DNA from: Sulfurimonas sp. RIFOXYD12_FULL_33_39
Lineage (GTDB): Bacteria; Campylobacterota; Campylobacteria; Campylobacterales; Sulfurimonadaceae
Reading direction: 5' to 3'
DNA length: 64,000 nucleotides
NCBI GenBank assembly: GCA_001829785.1
Contig: MICF01000011.1
Span: 1 to 64,000 of the forward strand
The position numbers and the translations under genes are program-made. The notes below the pieces were generated by a model. The model was not told where the DNA came from. It saw only the letters and a list, made by a program, of their open reading frames with translations, and did no database searches. Below, piece by piece: positions 54,853-64,000 of this stretch (position 1 is the first letter of the stretch; the number at the start of each line of letters is the position of its first letter).

Positions 54853-56163
54853 TTATTTAGCACCGACTTTAAAAAGTACGACTTTTATCGTCTTTACAAA
54901 TATGACAAAATCCATCCAAAGCGACCAATTTTGTATGTACCATACATCTAACTCTACTCTCTTTTTAAACGTCAGTTTATTTCTACCGCTTACCTGCCAT
55001 AATCCTGTAATTCCGGGTCTTACTTTTAGAATTATCTCTTCATTGCCTTTTCCGATATCATCTAGTTCGCTAAGCATGTAGGGTCGTGGACCGATTAAAT
55101 TCATATCGCCTTTTAATATATTATAAAACTGCGGCAACTCATCAAGTGATGTTTTTCTTAAAAACTCGCCTATCTTCGTAATTCTGGGATCATTTTTATA
55201 TTTATGGTATTTCTTAAAATACTCAGTCTCATCAGGATTTTTTAAAATATACTCATCCAAAATATTTTGACTCTCTTCATACATGGTACGATATTTATAA
55301 CATGTAAAAACTTTGGCGTCTCTGCCTAGTCTTTGCTGTTTAAAAAAGGTATCGCCTTTTGAATCGATTTTTATAAGATAACTTATCAAAAGATGTAAAA
55401 TTAAAGTAAAAGGAAAAAGCAAAATGACGATTATTTTTTCAAAAAAATACTTTATAAATATATTTTTATAGTTTAAAAGTCTGTTTTCGATATGAAATGC
55501 TGAAAATCTTATGTTTGAGAAATCAACTATAGTTGTATGCGAAAAGTTTAGGTAGTTTAAATATGGAATTACATATATATCTTTTGTATTTTGAGAGAAC
55601 TCTTTTATGCTATCTTGAAGTTTATCCGTATCAAATCCTTTTGAAGAGACTATAACGATATCATAATTTTCATCGCTTAGTTTATAACCAAAATACCAAT
55701 TGTCTTTTATCTCATCACATATTATTTTATAATTCTCTTCATCTGCCATAACCTTGACTCTGATTTTAAAAATATCAAGCATAAAAAAAAGTTGTTTAAA
55801 CAATCTTTTAAAAAGAAGGGTAAAAAATATAGCAACTATAAAAAATTCAAGTAAAAAAGAGACAGAGTAGTCATTCGATATTTTAGCAAGAGAAATAACG
55901 GTAAAAACAGTAAAGAAAGAGAACATAAATCCTCTTAGCACCTTTCTTGCATCGCCCCAAAAATCATATCGTACTATATATATCTTCTCAATAGCAAATA
56001 AAGAGAGTATTAAAATAATAATCCAAAAATATAAAGATATATCTACATGTACTTCCTGAAAAATCCGCGATACGTTTAAAGATAGATATAGTGCCAAGAA
56101 ATCAACACTTAAGAGCAATAGTAGCAGCAAATAGCGTGTAGTATTAAATTTAAAATTATTCAT
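54853..56163 (-). CDS. Polyprenyl-phosphate sugar-1-phosphate transferase (WcaJ/WbaP type)
   Basis: 436 residues. Four N-terminal membrane helices (to about 115) and a CoA-binding-like middle part are followed by another membrane segment (about 230-250) and the catalytic domain with KIDSKGDTFFKQQRLG, LDELPQFYNILKGDMNLIGPRP and RPGITGLWQVSGRN. It places the first sugar phosphate on undecaprenyl phosphate to start an exopolysaccharide or O-antigen unit. It is nine bases after the glycosyltransferase gene and ends the cluster. Confidence 0.92.
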   Translation of the reverse strand: MNNFKFNTTRYLLLLLLLSVDFLALYLSLNVSRIFQEVHVDISLYFWIIILILSLFAIEKIYIVRYDFWGDARKVLRGFMFSFFTVFTVISLAKISNDYSVSFLLEFFIVAIFFTLLFKRLFKQLFFMLDIFKIRVKVMADEENYKIICDEIKDNWYFGYKLSDENYDIVIVSSKGFDTDKLQDSIKEFSQNTKDIYVIPYLNYLNFSHTTIVDFSNIRFSAFHIENRLLNYKNIFIKYFFEKIIVILLFPFTLILHLLISYLIKIDSKGDTFFKQQRLGRDAKVFTCYKYRTMYEESQNILDEYILKNPDETEYFKKYHKYKNDPRITKIGEFLRKTSLDELPQFYNILKGDMNLIGPRPYMLSELDDIGKGNEEIILKVRPGITGLWQVSGRNKLTFKKRVELDVWYIQNWSLWMDFVIFVKTIKVVLFKVGAK

Positions 56164-56171
56164 AGTCTTGA

Positions 56172-57260
56172 TTATACTTCAAAACTATTTATAAACTCTT
56201 TTATCTCTTTTTCAAATCTCTCTTTTGCATAATACTCGGCATTTTTTGATATATCAGAGAGATTAAAAACTAAACTCTCAAACTCATTAACGGCACTAGT
56301 TATATCCTCTTTTGTCTGATGTTTAAAATGGACTCCGTTTACATGGTTTGTAACTGTTTCTGCCGTACCGCCGTCATTTAGAGCTATAACAGGTGTTCCG
56401 CAGCTCATGGCTTCAATAGGCACAATTCCAAAATCCTCAACTGCAGCATAAACAAAAGCCTTTGCTCGCTGCATATAATCTATCAAAATGTTATTTTCGC
56501 AAAATCCCAAGACAGATATGTTTGGATTTGCTATTTTTTTTATCTCATCATACTCTTCGCCGCTTCCTATTACGATAAGCCGTTTATCGCTCATCTCATT
56601 GAAAGCTTCTACTATAAGTTTTGTTTTTTTATAAGGTACCAGTCTTGAAGCACTAAGATAAAAATCATCCTTATCGCTTTTAAACGTAAAGCTTTTCGTA
56701 TCTACGGGAGGATATATAACAATAGAGTCTCTCCCATATGTTCTTTTAATGCGTTCTTGTACAAATTTAGAATCCGCTATAAAATAATCTACTCTATCAA
56801 GTGTTGCTATATCCCATCTTCTTATATATTTTAGGGTTGTTTGTACCAAAAATTTTTTAGGCTGTTTTAAATCGGCAGTATATTCATCATACAAATCCCA
56901 AGCATAACGAATAGGCGTATAACAGTATGAGATATGAAGCTGGTTTTTATGCTTTTTAACACCTTTTGCAACTGCCCATGAAGAGCTGATTATCAAATCA
57001 TAAGCGCTTAAATCAAAACTCTCTATGGCAATCGGGAAAAAAGGAAGATAGTTTCTAAAATGATTTTTAGCAAACGGGAGTTTTTGTATAAATGAAGTTT
57101 TTGCTCTTTTACCGCCTAAAACTGCTTCTCTATCTTCATCGCTTAAAAAATCTACAAGAGAATAAATGTCCGCGTCAGGATAGACATCTATAATGCCTCT
57201 TAAAACCTTTTCAGCTCCCGCATTTGTAACAAGCCAGTCATGTACTATCGCTACTCTCAA
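56172..57260 (-). CDS. Glycosyltransferase family 4 (mannosyltransferase-like)
   Basis: 362 residues. GT-B fold: MRVAIVHDWLVTNAGAEKVL, ISYCYTPIRYAWDLYDEY (as in WbaZ-type transferases), ASRLVPYKKTKLIVEAF and the donor-site AAVEDFGIVPIEAMSCGTPVIA. It overlaps the next upstream glycosyltransferase gene by four bases. The sugar is probably mannose or rhamnose, judging from the GDP-sugar enzymes in the same operon. Confidence 0.88.
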   Translation of the reverse strand: MRVAIVHDWLVTNAGAEKVLRGIIDVYPDADIYSLVDFLSDEDREAVLGGKRAKTSFIQKLPFAKNHFRNYLPFFPIAIESFDLSAYDLIISSSWAVAKGVKKHKNQLHISYCYTPIRYAWDLYDEYTADLKQPKKFLVQTTLKYIRRWDIATLDRVDYFIADSKFVQERIKRTYGRDSIVIYPPVDTKSFTFKSDKDDFYLSASRLVPYKKTKLIVEAFNEMSDKRLIVIGSGEEYDEIKKIANPNISVLGFCENNILIDYMQRAKAFVYAAVEDFGIVPIEAMSCGTPVIALNDGGTAETVTNHVNGVHFKHQTKEDITSAVNEFESLVFNLSDISKNAEYYAKERFEKEIKEFINSFEV

Positions 57261-58375
57261 CTACCCATTACCTCTTTGAAAACTTTTACATGTTCCTCGG
57301 CAGACTTCTTCCATGTAAATTCGCCTGCTCTTTTTAAGCCTTTTTTGATTAACTCTTCTTTTAAAGTATCATCTTTTAAAACAATTTCTATCTTTTTTGA
57401 TATATCATCTGCATCATAAGCATCACAGTATATTGCCGCATCTAAGCAAATTTCAGGCATTGACGTCAAATTTGAACAAACGACAGGAGTCCCGCATGCC
57501 ATAGCTTCAAGTGGCGGCAGACCAAAGCCCTCATAAAAAGAGGCAAATACAAAAAGTGAAGCGAGATTATATACTTTTGCCAACTCCTCATCACTTACAA
57601 AACCAAGATAATGTATATTGTCCTTGTTATTGTTAACAATCTCCATTATTTCTCTATTTTCCCACCCTTTAAAACCGACTAAAACCAGTTTATATTCCGC
57701 TTTTATCTCGTCATTTAAAAGATTGTAAGCTTTTAAAAGCCCTAAAAGATTTTTTCTAGGCTCTATACTTCCGACTGAGAGTATATACTTTTTAGGCAAT
57801 TTTATATCTAGTTCTAAATCATCATAAACTTTAAAAACATCATGATTTATACCGTGATAAATGACTCTTACTTTATCATCTTTAAAATCAAGTCTCTGCA
57901 TAATTTCACTCTTTGTATAAAAAGAACCTGTGATAATCATATCGCTTTTGTAAATATTTTTAAAAAAATATCTCTCGAAATACTCAATTCTCTCTTTTGG
58001 ATGAAACTCACGATGCAAAATAAAAGAAAAATCATGAACGCTAGTCACTGTTTTTTTAGCTTTTATACCCTCGTTTGGTATGAAATTTGGTTGCCAATAC
58101 AAATCGTAAGTTTTTGCGGAAAAACTACTTATAAAAAATAACAATCTTCTAACTATTTTTTTTAAAAAGGAGTTTTTTACAATGAATGATTTTAAGCTTT
58201 TTACATTTGGAGCATCGGATATCTCTAGCAACTTATCGGAATAATATCCGTAAAAATAACTGTATTTAAAATCATCTGCTTTTTTTAGCTCTTTTGATAT
58301 CTCATAAGTATATCTTCCAAGTCCCGTCATTGAAGATAACAAAGATAGCGCATCTATTAAAATATCAGGCTTCAA
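57257..58375 (-). CDS. Glycosyltransferase family 4
   Basis: 372 residues. GT-B fold with MTGLGRYTYEISKEL, VTSVHDFSFILHREFHP, ILSVGSIEPRKNLLGLLKAY and ASFYEGFGLPPLEAMACGTPVV (donor-site Glu). It overlaps the reductase gene by 11 bases and the following transferase by four, so it is part of one polysaccharide operon. Confidence 0.9.
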   Translation of the reverse strand: MKPDILIDALSLLSSMTGLGRYTYEISKELKKADDFKYSYFYGYYSDKLLEISDAPNVKSLKSFIVKNSFLKKIVRRLLFFISSFSAKTYDLYWQPNFIPNEGIKAKKTVTSVHDFSFILHREFHPKERIEYFERYFFKNIYKSDMIITGSFYTKSEIMQRLDFKDDKVRVIYHGINHDVFKVYDDLELDIKLPKKYILSVGSIEPRKNLLGLLKAYNLLNDEIKAEYKLVLVGFKGWENREIMEIVNNNKDNIHYLGFVSDEELAKVYNLASLFVFASFYEGFGLPPLEAMACGTPVVCSNLTSMPEICLDAAIYCDAYDADDISKKIEIVLKDDTLKEELIKKGLKRAGEFTWKKSAEEHVKVFKEVMGS

Positions 58376-59261
58376 ACATTTCTCTTAGAGTAGATTTAAA
58401 CTCTTTTTGCTCTACTTCGCCTATTAAACCAAAAAGTTTTTTGGATGACCCTGTAAGAGTTTTTATCTCGTCTTGACGCACAAAAGCAGGATTTACTTTT
58501 ACTTTTATATCGTATTTTGCTATTTCATTCATCATATCTATAACATCTAAAAGCTTTATACCTCTATTTGAGGCTATATTTACGACTTTGCCCTTAGCCT
58601 CGCTCTCTAAAAGTTTTTTATAAACTTCTGACACATAGCTAACATCATTAAATTCTCTACTTACATGTAGATTGCCTAGTTCTATCTCTTTTTTATTTTC
58701 TCTAAAATGTTTTACTATTTTTGGAATAAGGAAGTTCTCTTCCTGACCTACTCCGGTATAATTGAAAGGTCTTGTTATGATTATGTTCAATTTACTAAAA
58801 TAGTTTACAGCCAAACATTCCATAGAATATTTACTTGCACCGTAGTGGTTTGCAGGTTTTGGGCAGAGCGATTCATCAAGAATTTCCAAACCTTGATTTC
58901 CATAAATAGTTGCACTGCTAGCCATGATAACTTTTTTTGGATTTTGAGCAAGCATTACAAGCACATCTAGTATATTAATTGCACCAATTGTATTTATCGT
59001 GTAAAAATCTTCATTATGCCCATGTGCAGGAAAAGATATACCCGACAAGAGTATGATAAAATCGGGTACAACCTCTTCAAGTACTCTTTGTATATCTGCT
59101 TTATAGGTAATGTCAACTTGAAAATATTTGTCCTCTGTATCGGCATACGAAGTTCCAAAAACATCATAACCGACCTCTTTTAAGTAGTGAGAGAGATGTT
59201 TTCCTGTAAAGCCGTCTATACCAAAAATAAGAACTTTTTTAGAAACTGCGCCCAATCTCAT
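58365..59261 (-). CDS. NAD-dependent epimerase/reductase, probably GDP-4-dehydro-6-deoxy-D-mannose reductase (Rmd-like)
   Basis: 298 residues. Short extended SDR: Rossmann loop [21 protein letters not shown] and the catalytic YGASKYS. It directly follows gmd, whose product it would reduce to GDP-D-rhamnose; a fucose-synthase-type outcome is possible, but Rmd-like size and motif spacing fit better. The first ATG (59261) lies 23 bases inside gmd. A TTG two codons on has a better AGAAGGA spacing and may be the true start. Confidence 0.8.
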   Translation of the reverse strand: MRLGAVSKKVLIFGIDGFTGKHLSHYLKEVGYDVFGTSYADTEDKYFQVDITYKADIQRVLEEVVPDFIILLSGISFPAHGHNEDFYTINTIGAINILDVLVMLAQNPKKVIMASSATIYGNQGLEILDESLCPKPANHYGASKYSMECLAVNYFSKLNIIITRPFNYTGVGQEENFLIPKIVKHFRENKKEIELGNLHVSREFNDVSYVSEVYKKLLESEAKGKVVNIASNRGIKLLDVIDMMNEIAKYDIKVKVNPAFVRQDEIKTLTGSSKKLFGLIGEVEQKEFKSTLREMFEA

Positions 59262-60273
59262 TCCTTCTTAAATCTTCTTTTACCATCATAGCACAAAGTT
59301 CTTCAAGTGTGCATTTAGGCTCCCAACCAAGTTCTTCTTTAGCTTTTTTAGGATTTCCTATAAGAAGTTCGACCTCTGCAGGTCTATAAAATTTTGGATT
59401 TACACGTACCACTGTCTTGCCGCTTGCTTTATCTATAGCAACTTCATTTTCGTTGCTTCCTTTAAACTCTAACTCAATTCCAGCTGCTTTAAATGCCATA
59501 GTAACAAAATCTCTAACCGTCTCGGTTCTGTTTGTAGCGAGTACGTAAGTGTCGGGCTTAGGAGCTTGAAGCATCAAATACATTCCCTCTACATAATCCT
59601 TTGCAAATCCCCAATCTCTTTTTGCATCCATATTTCCAAGTTCCATACACTCTAATTTGCCAAGCTTGATTTTTGCAACGCTATCCGTAATCTTTCTTGT
59701 TACAAATTCTCTTCCTCTAAGAGGAGATTCATGGTTAAAAAGAATTCCGCTGCATCCAAAAATATTATAAGATTCTCTATAGTTTATTACCATCCAGTGA
59801 GCATAAAGTTTTGCCACACCGTAAGGACTTCTAGGATAAAAAGGCGTACTCTCTTTTTGAGGTATCTCTTGAACCTCGCCAAACATCTCGGAAGTCGATG
59901 CCTGATAAAATTTTATTTTCGGATTTACTATTCTAATTGCTTCAAGCAGGTGAACACATCCGAGTCCCGTAATATGTGCGGTTGCAAGAGGTTGCTCAAA
60001 CGAAACTCCCACAAAACTTTGAGCCGCAAGATTATATATCTCATCGGGCTGAATCTGCATTACCATTCTTATACTATTTGCTTGATCGGTCAAGTCATAC
60101 TCAACCAGATGAAGGTTTGGATTTTTATCAACTCCAAGCTCTTCTATACGCCAAAAATTGACAGATGATGTTCGTCTGTAAGTTCCGTAAACTTCATAAC
60201 CTTTTTCAAGAAGCAACTCTGCTAGATAAGCTCCGTCTTGTCCGGTTATACCGGTAACTATAGCTTTTTTCAT
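59239..60273 (-). CDS. gmd: GDP-mannose 4,6-dehydratase
   Basis: 344 residues from ATG 60273, behind AAGGA; upstream TTG codons overlap the previous gene and are not needed. Diagnostic are [43 protein letters not shown] (catalytic Tyr, Lys), [16 protein letters not shown] and [14 protein letters not shown]. It produces GDP-4-keto-6-deoxymannose for the following reductase. Confidence 0.96.
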   Translation of the reverse strand: MKKAIVTGITGQDGAYLAELLLEKGYEVYGTYRRTSSVNFWRIEELGVDKNPNLHLVEYDLTDQANSIRMVMQIQPDEIYNLAAQSFVGVSFEQPLATAHITGLGCVHLLEAIRIVNPKIKFYQASTSEMFGEVQEIPQKESTPFYPRSPYGVAKLYAHWMVINYRESYNIFGCSGILFNHESPLRGREFVTRKITDSVAKIKLGKLECMELGNMDAKRDWGFAKDYVEGMYLMLQAPKPDTYVLATNRTETVRDFVTMAFKAAGIELEFKGSNENEVAIDKASGKTVVRVNPKFYRPAEVELLIGNPKKAKEELGWEPKCTLEELCAMMVKEDLRRNEIGRSF

Positions 60274-60283
60274 TTTTTTATCC

Positions 60284-61594
60284 TTATTCAACAAGCTTGT
60301 CTAACAAACCCATATCTTTAAAATTATTTGTAACTATTAATAGCCCTATATATGAGTTAACCATCTCATATATATTTTCTATATATTTATATTTAACTTC
60401 ATAAAATTTATTTTTAGCCTCATTTAAGTCAATAATACTTTTTAATCCATGCTCATATCCCTGCTCAATAGCATTAACATAAAGCTCGGCTGAGACTAGT
60501 GCATCTTTATACATTGAAACTGAATTGGTAGAGGCTTCAAAAAGAGCAAAGTACTCATTATACATAACCTGCGTCTCTTTTTTTGTATTTTGCAAATCTT
60601 CATTAGCAGCCATATACATCAACCTTGAGGAGTCAACTCTTGAAGACACATAACCACCTCCGTATATCGGTACGCTCAAGCTAAGCATAGCATACTTAAT
60701 ACTATCATACGGCGCATCGATTGTCGGAGTGTCCGTATCATATTTTGAATAAGAAACATCAAAATTTACTTTAGGCAGATGTCCGCTTTTAGCATTTTCC
60801 ATATCCGCTTTTGAAATTTCAACAGCATCATAAGCTTGTTTTATTCTCAAGCTATCATGTAACGTATCATCACTTATTACTTTCTCTCTCATTTGGTTTA
60901 TTGTGTCTATTATTGACTTATCAGATTCAATTTTTGGGAGTTCATACTCATTAATGCCGATAAGCTGTTTTAGTTTTAAATCATATACGTCAAATAGCTT
61001 CTTCTCTTTGTCAAGATCTATCTGTGTTGAGTCAAACTCTACTCTCATTTGAAGTAAATCCATCTTATTTGAGAGATTCATCTCATATTTTTTACTCAGC
61101 TCTTCAAGTCTTGATTTGCTATACTCTGAGTAAGATTCTAAAAGTTTTATCTTGTTTCTTGATTTTAAAACATCTATATAAGCATTAAAAAGGTCTTGTG
61201 CCAACTGCTCTTTTTGAAGTTCAACTTTTGTTTGAGAGAATTTGCTTCTTGATTCTTGCATATCTACTCTTGTATAGATTTCAGGATTATAAATAGCCTG
61301 TCTGCCAGTAAGAGAGTAAGTTATTAAACCTTGTCTGGTTTCATTTTTCGTAGGATTTGCTATATACTCCGTTTTCTTATAGGATGCAGATAGATTTATC
61401 TGAGGATAAAGTTGCGACTCCTCTTGATTTATCTTCTCTTTATCCGACTGTGAGACATATACGGATGAACGGATAGTGTTTGCATTTTCAATAGCCAACT
61501 CGTAAGCTCTTGAAAAATTTAAAACTTCCGCATTTAAGGAGTTAATGCAGAGTACTGTAAAAAAGAGACCGAGTGCTACTTTACTACTCTTCAT
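60284..61594 (-). CDS. TolC-family outer-membrane protein of the type I secretion system
   Basis: 436 residues from ATG 61594, six bases behind AGGAG and overlapping the adaptor stop by 11 bases. The signal peptide is [22 protein letters not shown]. Two homologous halves of long helices and short barrel strands ([13 protein letters not shown]..., [14 protein letters not shown]) match TolC/PrtF. As last of the three export genes it is the outer-membrane duct. Confidence 0.9.
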   Translation of the reverse strand: MKSSKVALGLFFTVLCINSLNAEVLNFSRAYELAIENANTIRSSVYVSQSDKEKINQEESQLYPQINLSASYKKTEYIANPTKNETRQGLITYSLTGRQAIYNPEIYTRVDMQESRSKFSQTKVELQKEQLAQDLFNAYIDVLKSRNKIKLLESYSEYSKSRLEELSKKYEMNLSNKMDLLQMRVEFDSTQIDLDKEKKLFDVYDLKLKQLIGINEYELPKIESDKSIIDTINQMREKVISDDTLHDSLRIKQAYDAVEISKADMENAKSGHLPKVNFDVSYSKYDTDTPTIDAPYDSIKYAMLSLSVPIYGGGYVSSRVDSSRLMYMAANEDLQNTKKETQVMYNEYFALFEASTNSVSMYKDALVSAELYVNAIEQGYEHGLKSIIDLNEAKNKFYEVKYKYIENIYEMVNSYIGLLIVTNNFKDMGLLDKLVE

Positions 61595-62885
61595 TAAAAC
61601 TCCTACTAAACATATCCGTAAGAGGTTTAACAAAATAGCTAAGCGGTGTTCTCTCTCCTATTTTAATCATAACTTCAGCAGGCATACCGGAAACTAAGAT
61701 AAATTTATTATCTTGCAGACTTTTCATACCGTCTTTAGTAACTTCTATTTTAGCTTTGTAATATTGCATTTTAGCAGCCTCATCAACAAAACTATCAGCC
61801 GATACATGTACGACTTTACCCTCAACTACATGTGCTTTGCTCAGGTTAAAAGCAGAAAATCTAATATCTGCAAGAAGTCCTACATGTACTTTATCGATAT
61901 CCGTTATCTGTACTCTTGCTACAACAATTAACTTAGAGTCTTGCGGAACAATCTCAAGTATAGGTTTGCCTGGAGTTACTACACCACCCTCAGTATTCAT
62001 ATTAAATCCTACAACAACCCCGTCTATCGGTGCTACGACATTCGTTCTCTCTAAAGTATCTTGTGCCGCGGTTATTCTGGATTTTATATCAGCCATTTGT
62101 GATTTTGCTTCAACATATCTCTCTAATGTCTCTTTTTGAAACTCTTTTTCTCGTAAAAGCTGTTGAGTTTGAAGTTCGCTAATCTGCTCATTTATCTTTG
62201 CTATGTCAGATTTTGTGCTAGCTAAATCTCCCTCTATCATATTATTTTCACGTTGCAAATCTCTGATTCTTTGTTTATCTACAAGTCTTTGTTTGTATAG
62301 AGACTCCCACTCTAAAATCTCTTCACTTATAGAAGCACGTCTATTCTCTTTACTTTTTATAAGAGAGTTAAGTCCATCAATCTGGTTTTGCAATTGAGTA
62401 ATTCTGTTATTTGTAATAATTTTCTCATCTTCGATTTTTCTTTTTGTAGTTTCAAATATATTTTTTTGATTTTTAATTATATTCTCATCACTAGACTCCG
62501 GAAAAAACTCAATTACTTTATCACCGTCTCTTTGTGCTTTTAGTCTTGCAAATAGAGCTAAAACATCCTGATATTGTGTATTTAAGATATTTAGCTGAGC
62601 TTTTATCTGCACATCGCTAAGCTTCAAAAGAATCTGGTCTTTTTTTACGCTATCACCGTCTTTGACATATATCGTATCAATCTTTCCGCCCTCTAAATGC
62701 TGGATTGTTTTTTTATCCAAATCTGCAGAAACATTTCCAACCGCAACAGCAGAGCTTGCAAGCGGTGCATAAGCCATCCAGCCGCCGATTACTCCAAATA
62801 CTACAAATATTAACCCTAACCCGAATCTAATTACCGAAGAGTCATCGTATGATGGCATCGTTATTTTTTTATTTTCCATAATCAT
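61584..62885 (-). CDS. HlyD/PrtE-family adaptor of the type I secretion system
   Basis: 433 residues. A single membrane helix (IRFGLGLIFVVFGVIGGWMAY) is followed by GNVSADLDKKTIQHLEGGKI, a long coiled coil (about 95-280), and the second half-lipoyl segment TNVVAPIDGVVVGFNMNTEGGVVTPG, ending in a beta domain with VSGMPAEVMI. A second in-frame ATG at 62879 has the better AGGA spacing and may be the true start. It lies one base after the ABC gene. Confidence 0.92.
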   Translation of the reverse strand: MIMENKKITMPSYDDSSVIRFGLGLIFVVFGVIGGWMAYAPLASSAVAVGNVSADLDKKTIQHLEGGKIDTIYVKDGDSVKKDQILLKLSDVQIKAQLNILNTQYQDVLALFARLKAQRDGDKVIEFFPESSDENIIKNQKNIFETTKRKIEDEKIITNNRITQLQNQIDGLNSLIKSKENRRASISEEILEWESLYKQRLVDKQRIRDLQRENNMIEGDLASTKSDIAKINEQISELQTQQLLREKEFQKETLERYVEAKSQMADIKSRITAAQDTLERTNVVAPIDGVVVGFNMNTEGGVVTPGKPILEIVPQDSKLIVVARVQITDIDKVHVGLLADIRFSAFNLSKAHVVEGKVVHVSADSFVDEAAKMQYYKAKIEVTKDGMKSLQDNKFILVSGMPAEVMIKIGERTPLSYFVKPLTDMFSRSFNEE

Positions 62886-62886
62886 C

Positions 62887-64000
62887 CTAACTACTTGGTT
62901 TGCTTAACGATATTTTCGGAGCTTGTGTCATAGGAGCTTGTGCTTGTGCCTGTGCTTGAGCTTGTGCATCTTTTGCGGCAGCAGCCATTTTTGACAACAC
63001 ATCGTTTGTATTGCCGTATGCTTCCAAAAGACCTTGCCTTATAACTGCAAGTTTATTTGTAACTTGCAGTATATTTGGTCTGTGAGTTATCAAAATAACA
63101 GTCGTATTGTTCTCTTTTAAAGATTGTATAGCTTGCACAAGTGCTGCCTCACCCTGATCGTCAAGATTTGAGTTTGGCTCATCAAGTACGACTAAAACAG
63201 GATTGTCATAAATTGCTCTTGCAAAACCTATACGTTGTCTTTGACCACCTGATAGAGTTGCCCCACCCACGCCTATTCTTGTGTCATACCCTTCAGGAAG
63301 CCTTAATATCATCTCATGAACACCTGCTTTTTGTGCAGCTTCAACTACTTTAGCAGAGTCAACTTCAGTAAATCTTGCTATATTTTGACTAACCGTTCCT
63401 TCAAAAAGTTCAATATCTTGAGGCAGATAACCTACATAACGTCCCAAAGATGTTTTATCCCATTGAGAGATATCAGCTTTATCGAGTCTTGCTTTTCCTG
63501 CGGCTAAAGGCCATAACCCTAGTATTATTCTAGCTAAAGATGACTTTCCTGCAGCACTCGGTCCTACAACACCGACAACATCGCCTTTGTTTATCATCAT
63601 AGAGATACCTCTGATTGATGGCTGAGCCGCACCTGGAGGAACAACCACTACTCCTTCTAGAAGCACTTCGCCCTTAGGAGCAGGAAGTTCCATATACTCT
63701 TTATCTTTTGGAAATTCGCTTAAAAGTTTATCAAGTCTTTCATAAGATGTTCTAGCAGCACTAAAACCCTTCCAACTCCCAATTATTAAATCAAGTGGAG
63801 CCAATGCTCTACCCATAATTATGGAACCGGCTATCATCATACCTGCACTTACTTCCATTTTTATAGCAAGATATCCACCGATACCTAAGATAAGAGACTG
63901 AAAAAGCATTCTTGTACTTTTTGAAATATTTGACCAGACTCCTGCTTTATCGCTTGCACTGTTTTGTGCATTTAAAAAACCGTAATACTTCTCTTGCCAT
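62887..64000 (-). CDS. Type I secretion ABC transporter (PrtD/LapB-like), 5'-truncated by the window edge
   Basis: The reading frame is open to the right edge (upstream residues read WQEKYYGFLNAQNSASDKAG), so the first part of the membrane domain is missing. The visible part has the last membrane segments (LFQSLILGIGGYLAIK, GMMIAGSIIMGRALAPLDLI) and the ATPase: Walker A GPSAAGKSSLARI, signature LSGGQRQRIGFARAIY, Walker B VLVVLDEPNSNLD and ILITHR. The C-terminus is an Ala-Gln repeat. It would export an unfolded protein with a C-terminal signal; no substrate gene is in view. Confidence 0.93.
   Translation of the reverse strand, partial: WQEKYYGFLNAQNSASDKAGVWSNISKSTRMLFQSLILGIGGYLAIKMEVSAGMMIAGSIIMGRALAPLDLIIGSWKGFSAARTSYERLDKLLSEFPKDKEYMELPAPKGEVLLEGVVVVPPGAAQPSIRGISMMINKGDVVGVVGPSAAGKSSLARIILGLWPLAAGKARLDKADISQWDKTSLGRYVGYLPQDIELFEGTVSQNIARFTEVDSAKVVEAAQKAGVHEMILRLPEGYDTRIGVGGATLSGGQRQRIGFARAIYDNPVLVVLDEPNSNLDDQGEAALVQAIQSLKENNTTVILITHRPNILQVTNKLAVIRQGLLEAYGNTNDVLSKMAAAAKDAQAQAQAQAQAPMTQAPKISLSKPSS
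62935..62967 (-). repeat. Imperfect hexanucleotide repeat encoding (Ala-Gln)5-Ala in the ABC protein tail
   Basis: Five six-base units of the type TGCTTG/AGCTTG/TGCCTG on the plus strand encode alternating Ala and Gln after the ATPase domain. The unit keeps the frame, so copy-number change would only change tail length. Confidence 0.85.

Noticed and set aside
60274..60294. Longer gmd start using upstream TTG codons
   Set aside because: It would overlap the TolC-like gene. ATG 60273 has AAGGA at good spacing and begins with the family's standard N-terminus.
1..64000. CRISPR arrays, insertion sequences, prophage or integrase genes
   Set aside because: No regularly spaced repeats, transposase or integrase motifs were found on either strand.

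Overview
The window is an AT-rich chromosomal segment from a Campylobacterota (former Epsilonproteobacteria) bacterium, most likely Sulfurimonas or a close relative. This rests on three observations. The gene order mfd-bactofilin-M23 peptidase-folC-lptE-leuS-secF-secD-yajC, with lnt divergent, is one I recall from Helicobacter and Campylobacter. The accA/fabF/acpP/fabG/gpmI block lies divergent from mraY-murD, as I recall from Campylobacter. The tmRNA tag is of the phylum's type (ANNTNYRPALAVA). Nearly all of the sequence is coding and no non-coding stretch exceeds about 250 bases. I see no insertion sequence, prophage or CRISPR array.

Layout. 1-1,803 (minus): the N-terminus of a probable chemotaxis receptor, an outer-membrane porin whose signal peptide is out of frame at an 8-G tract, and a small secreted protein. 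1,999-10,044: an EAL-CBS-GGDEF protein, a STAS/receiver/CheX protein, dnaX, a two-component pair, an unknown 152-residue protein and ymdB. 10,143-12,602: a single-chain nuclease-methylase-specificity restriction-modification protein, the clearest accessory gene. 12,845-23,190: a tight minus-strand operon for DNA repair, cell shape, folate, c-di-GMP, LPS assembly and leucyl-tRNA synthesis. 23,265-27,659: a small membrane protein, secF-secD-yajC and divergent lnt. 27,713-33,515: ppk, a gamma-carbonic-anhydrase-like protein, a TRIC/UPF0126 membrane protein, argJ, a K+ channel and rpmB. 33,673-37,936: an HDOD protein coupled to a second STAS/receiver/CheX protein, then rpe, trpF and a DnaQ-like exonuclease. 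37,943-45,713: fatty-acid and glycolysis genes, then mraY-murD-purN. 45,779-45,961: two identical tRNA-Phe genes. 45,970-53,374: a copper/silver efflux operon (YtkA-like protein, TolC, CusB, CusA) with its own regulator and kinase. 53,508-53,884: tmRNA. 53,886-64,000: a DgcZ-like zinc-sensing diguanylate cyclase, a polysaccharide cluster (priming transferase, two glycosyltransferases, GDP-rhamnose enzymes) and a type I secretion system cut by the right edge.

Themes. Signal transduction is dense: four c-di-GMP proteins, two kinase/regulator pairs, one HDOD protein and two paralogous STAS-receiver-CheX proteins with complementary degenerate receivers. Two genes have N-termini knocked out of frame at homopolymers: G8 in the porin and A6 in the metal-responsive kinase. 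Phase variation, known in this phylum at such tracts, and plain sequencing error both remain possible. The envelope is the second theme: shape, LPS and lipoprotein maturation, secretion, surface polysaccharide and metal efflux.
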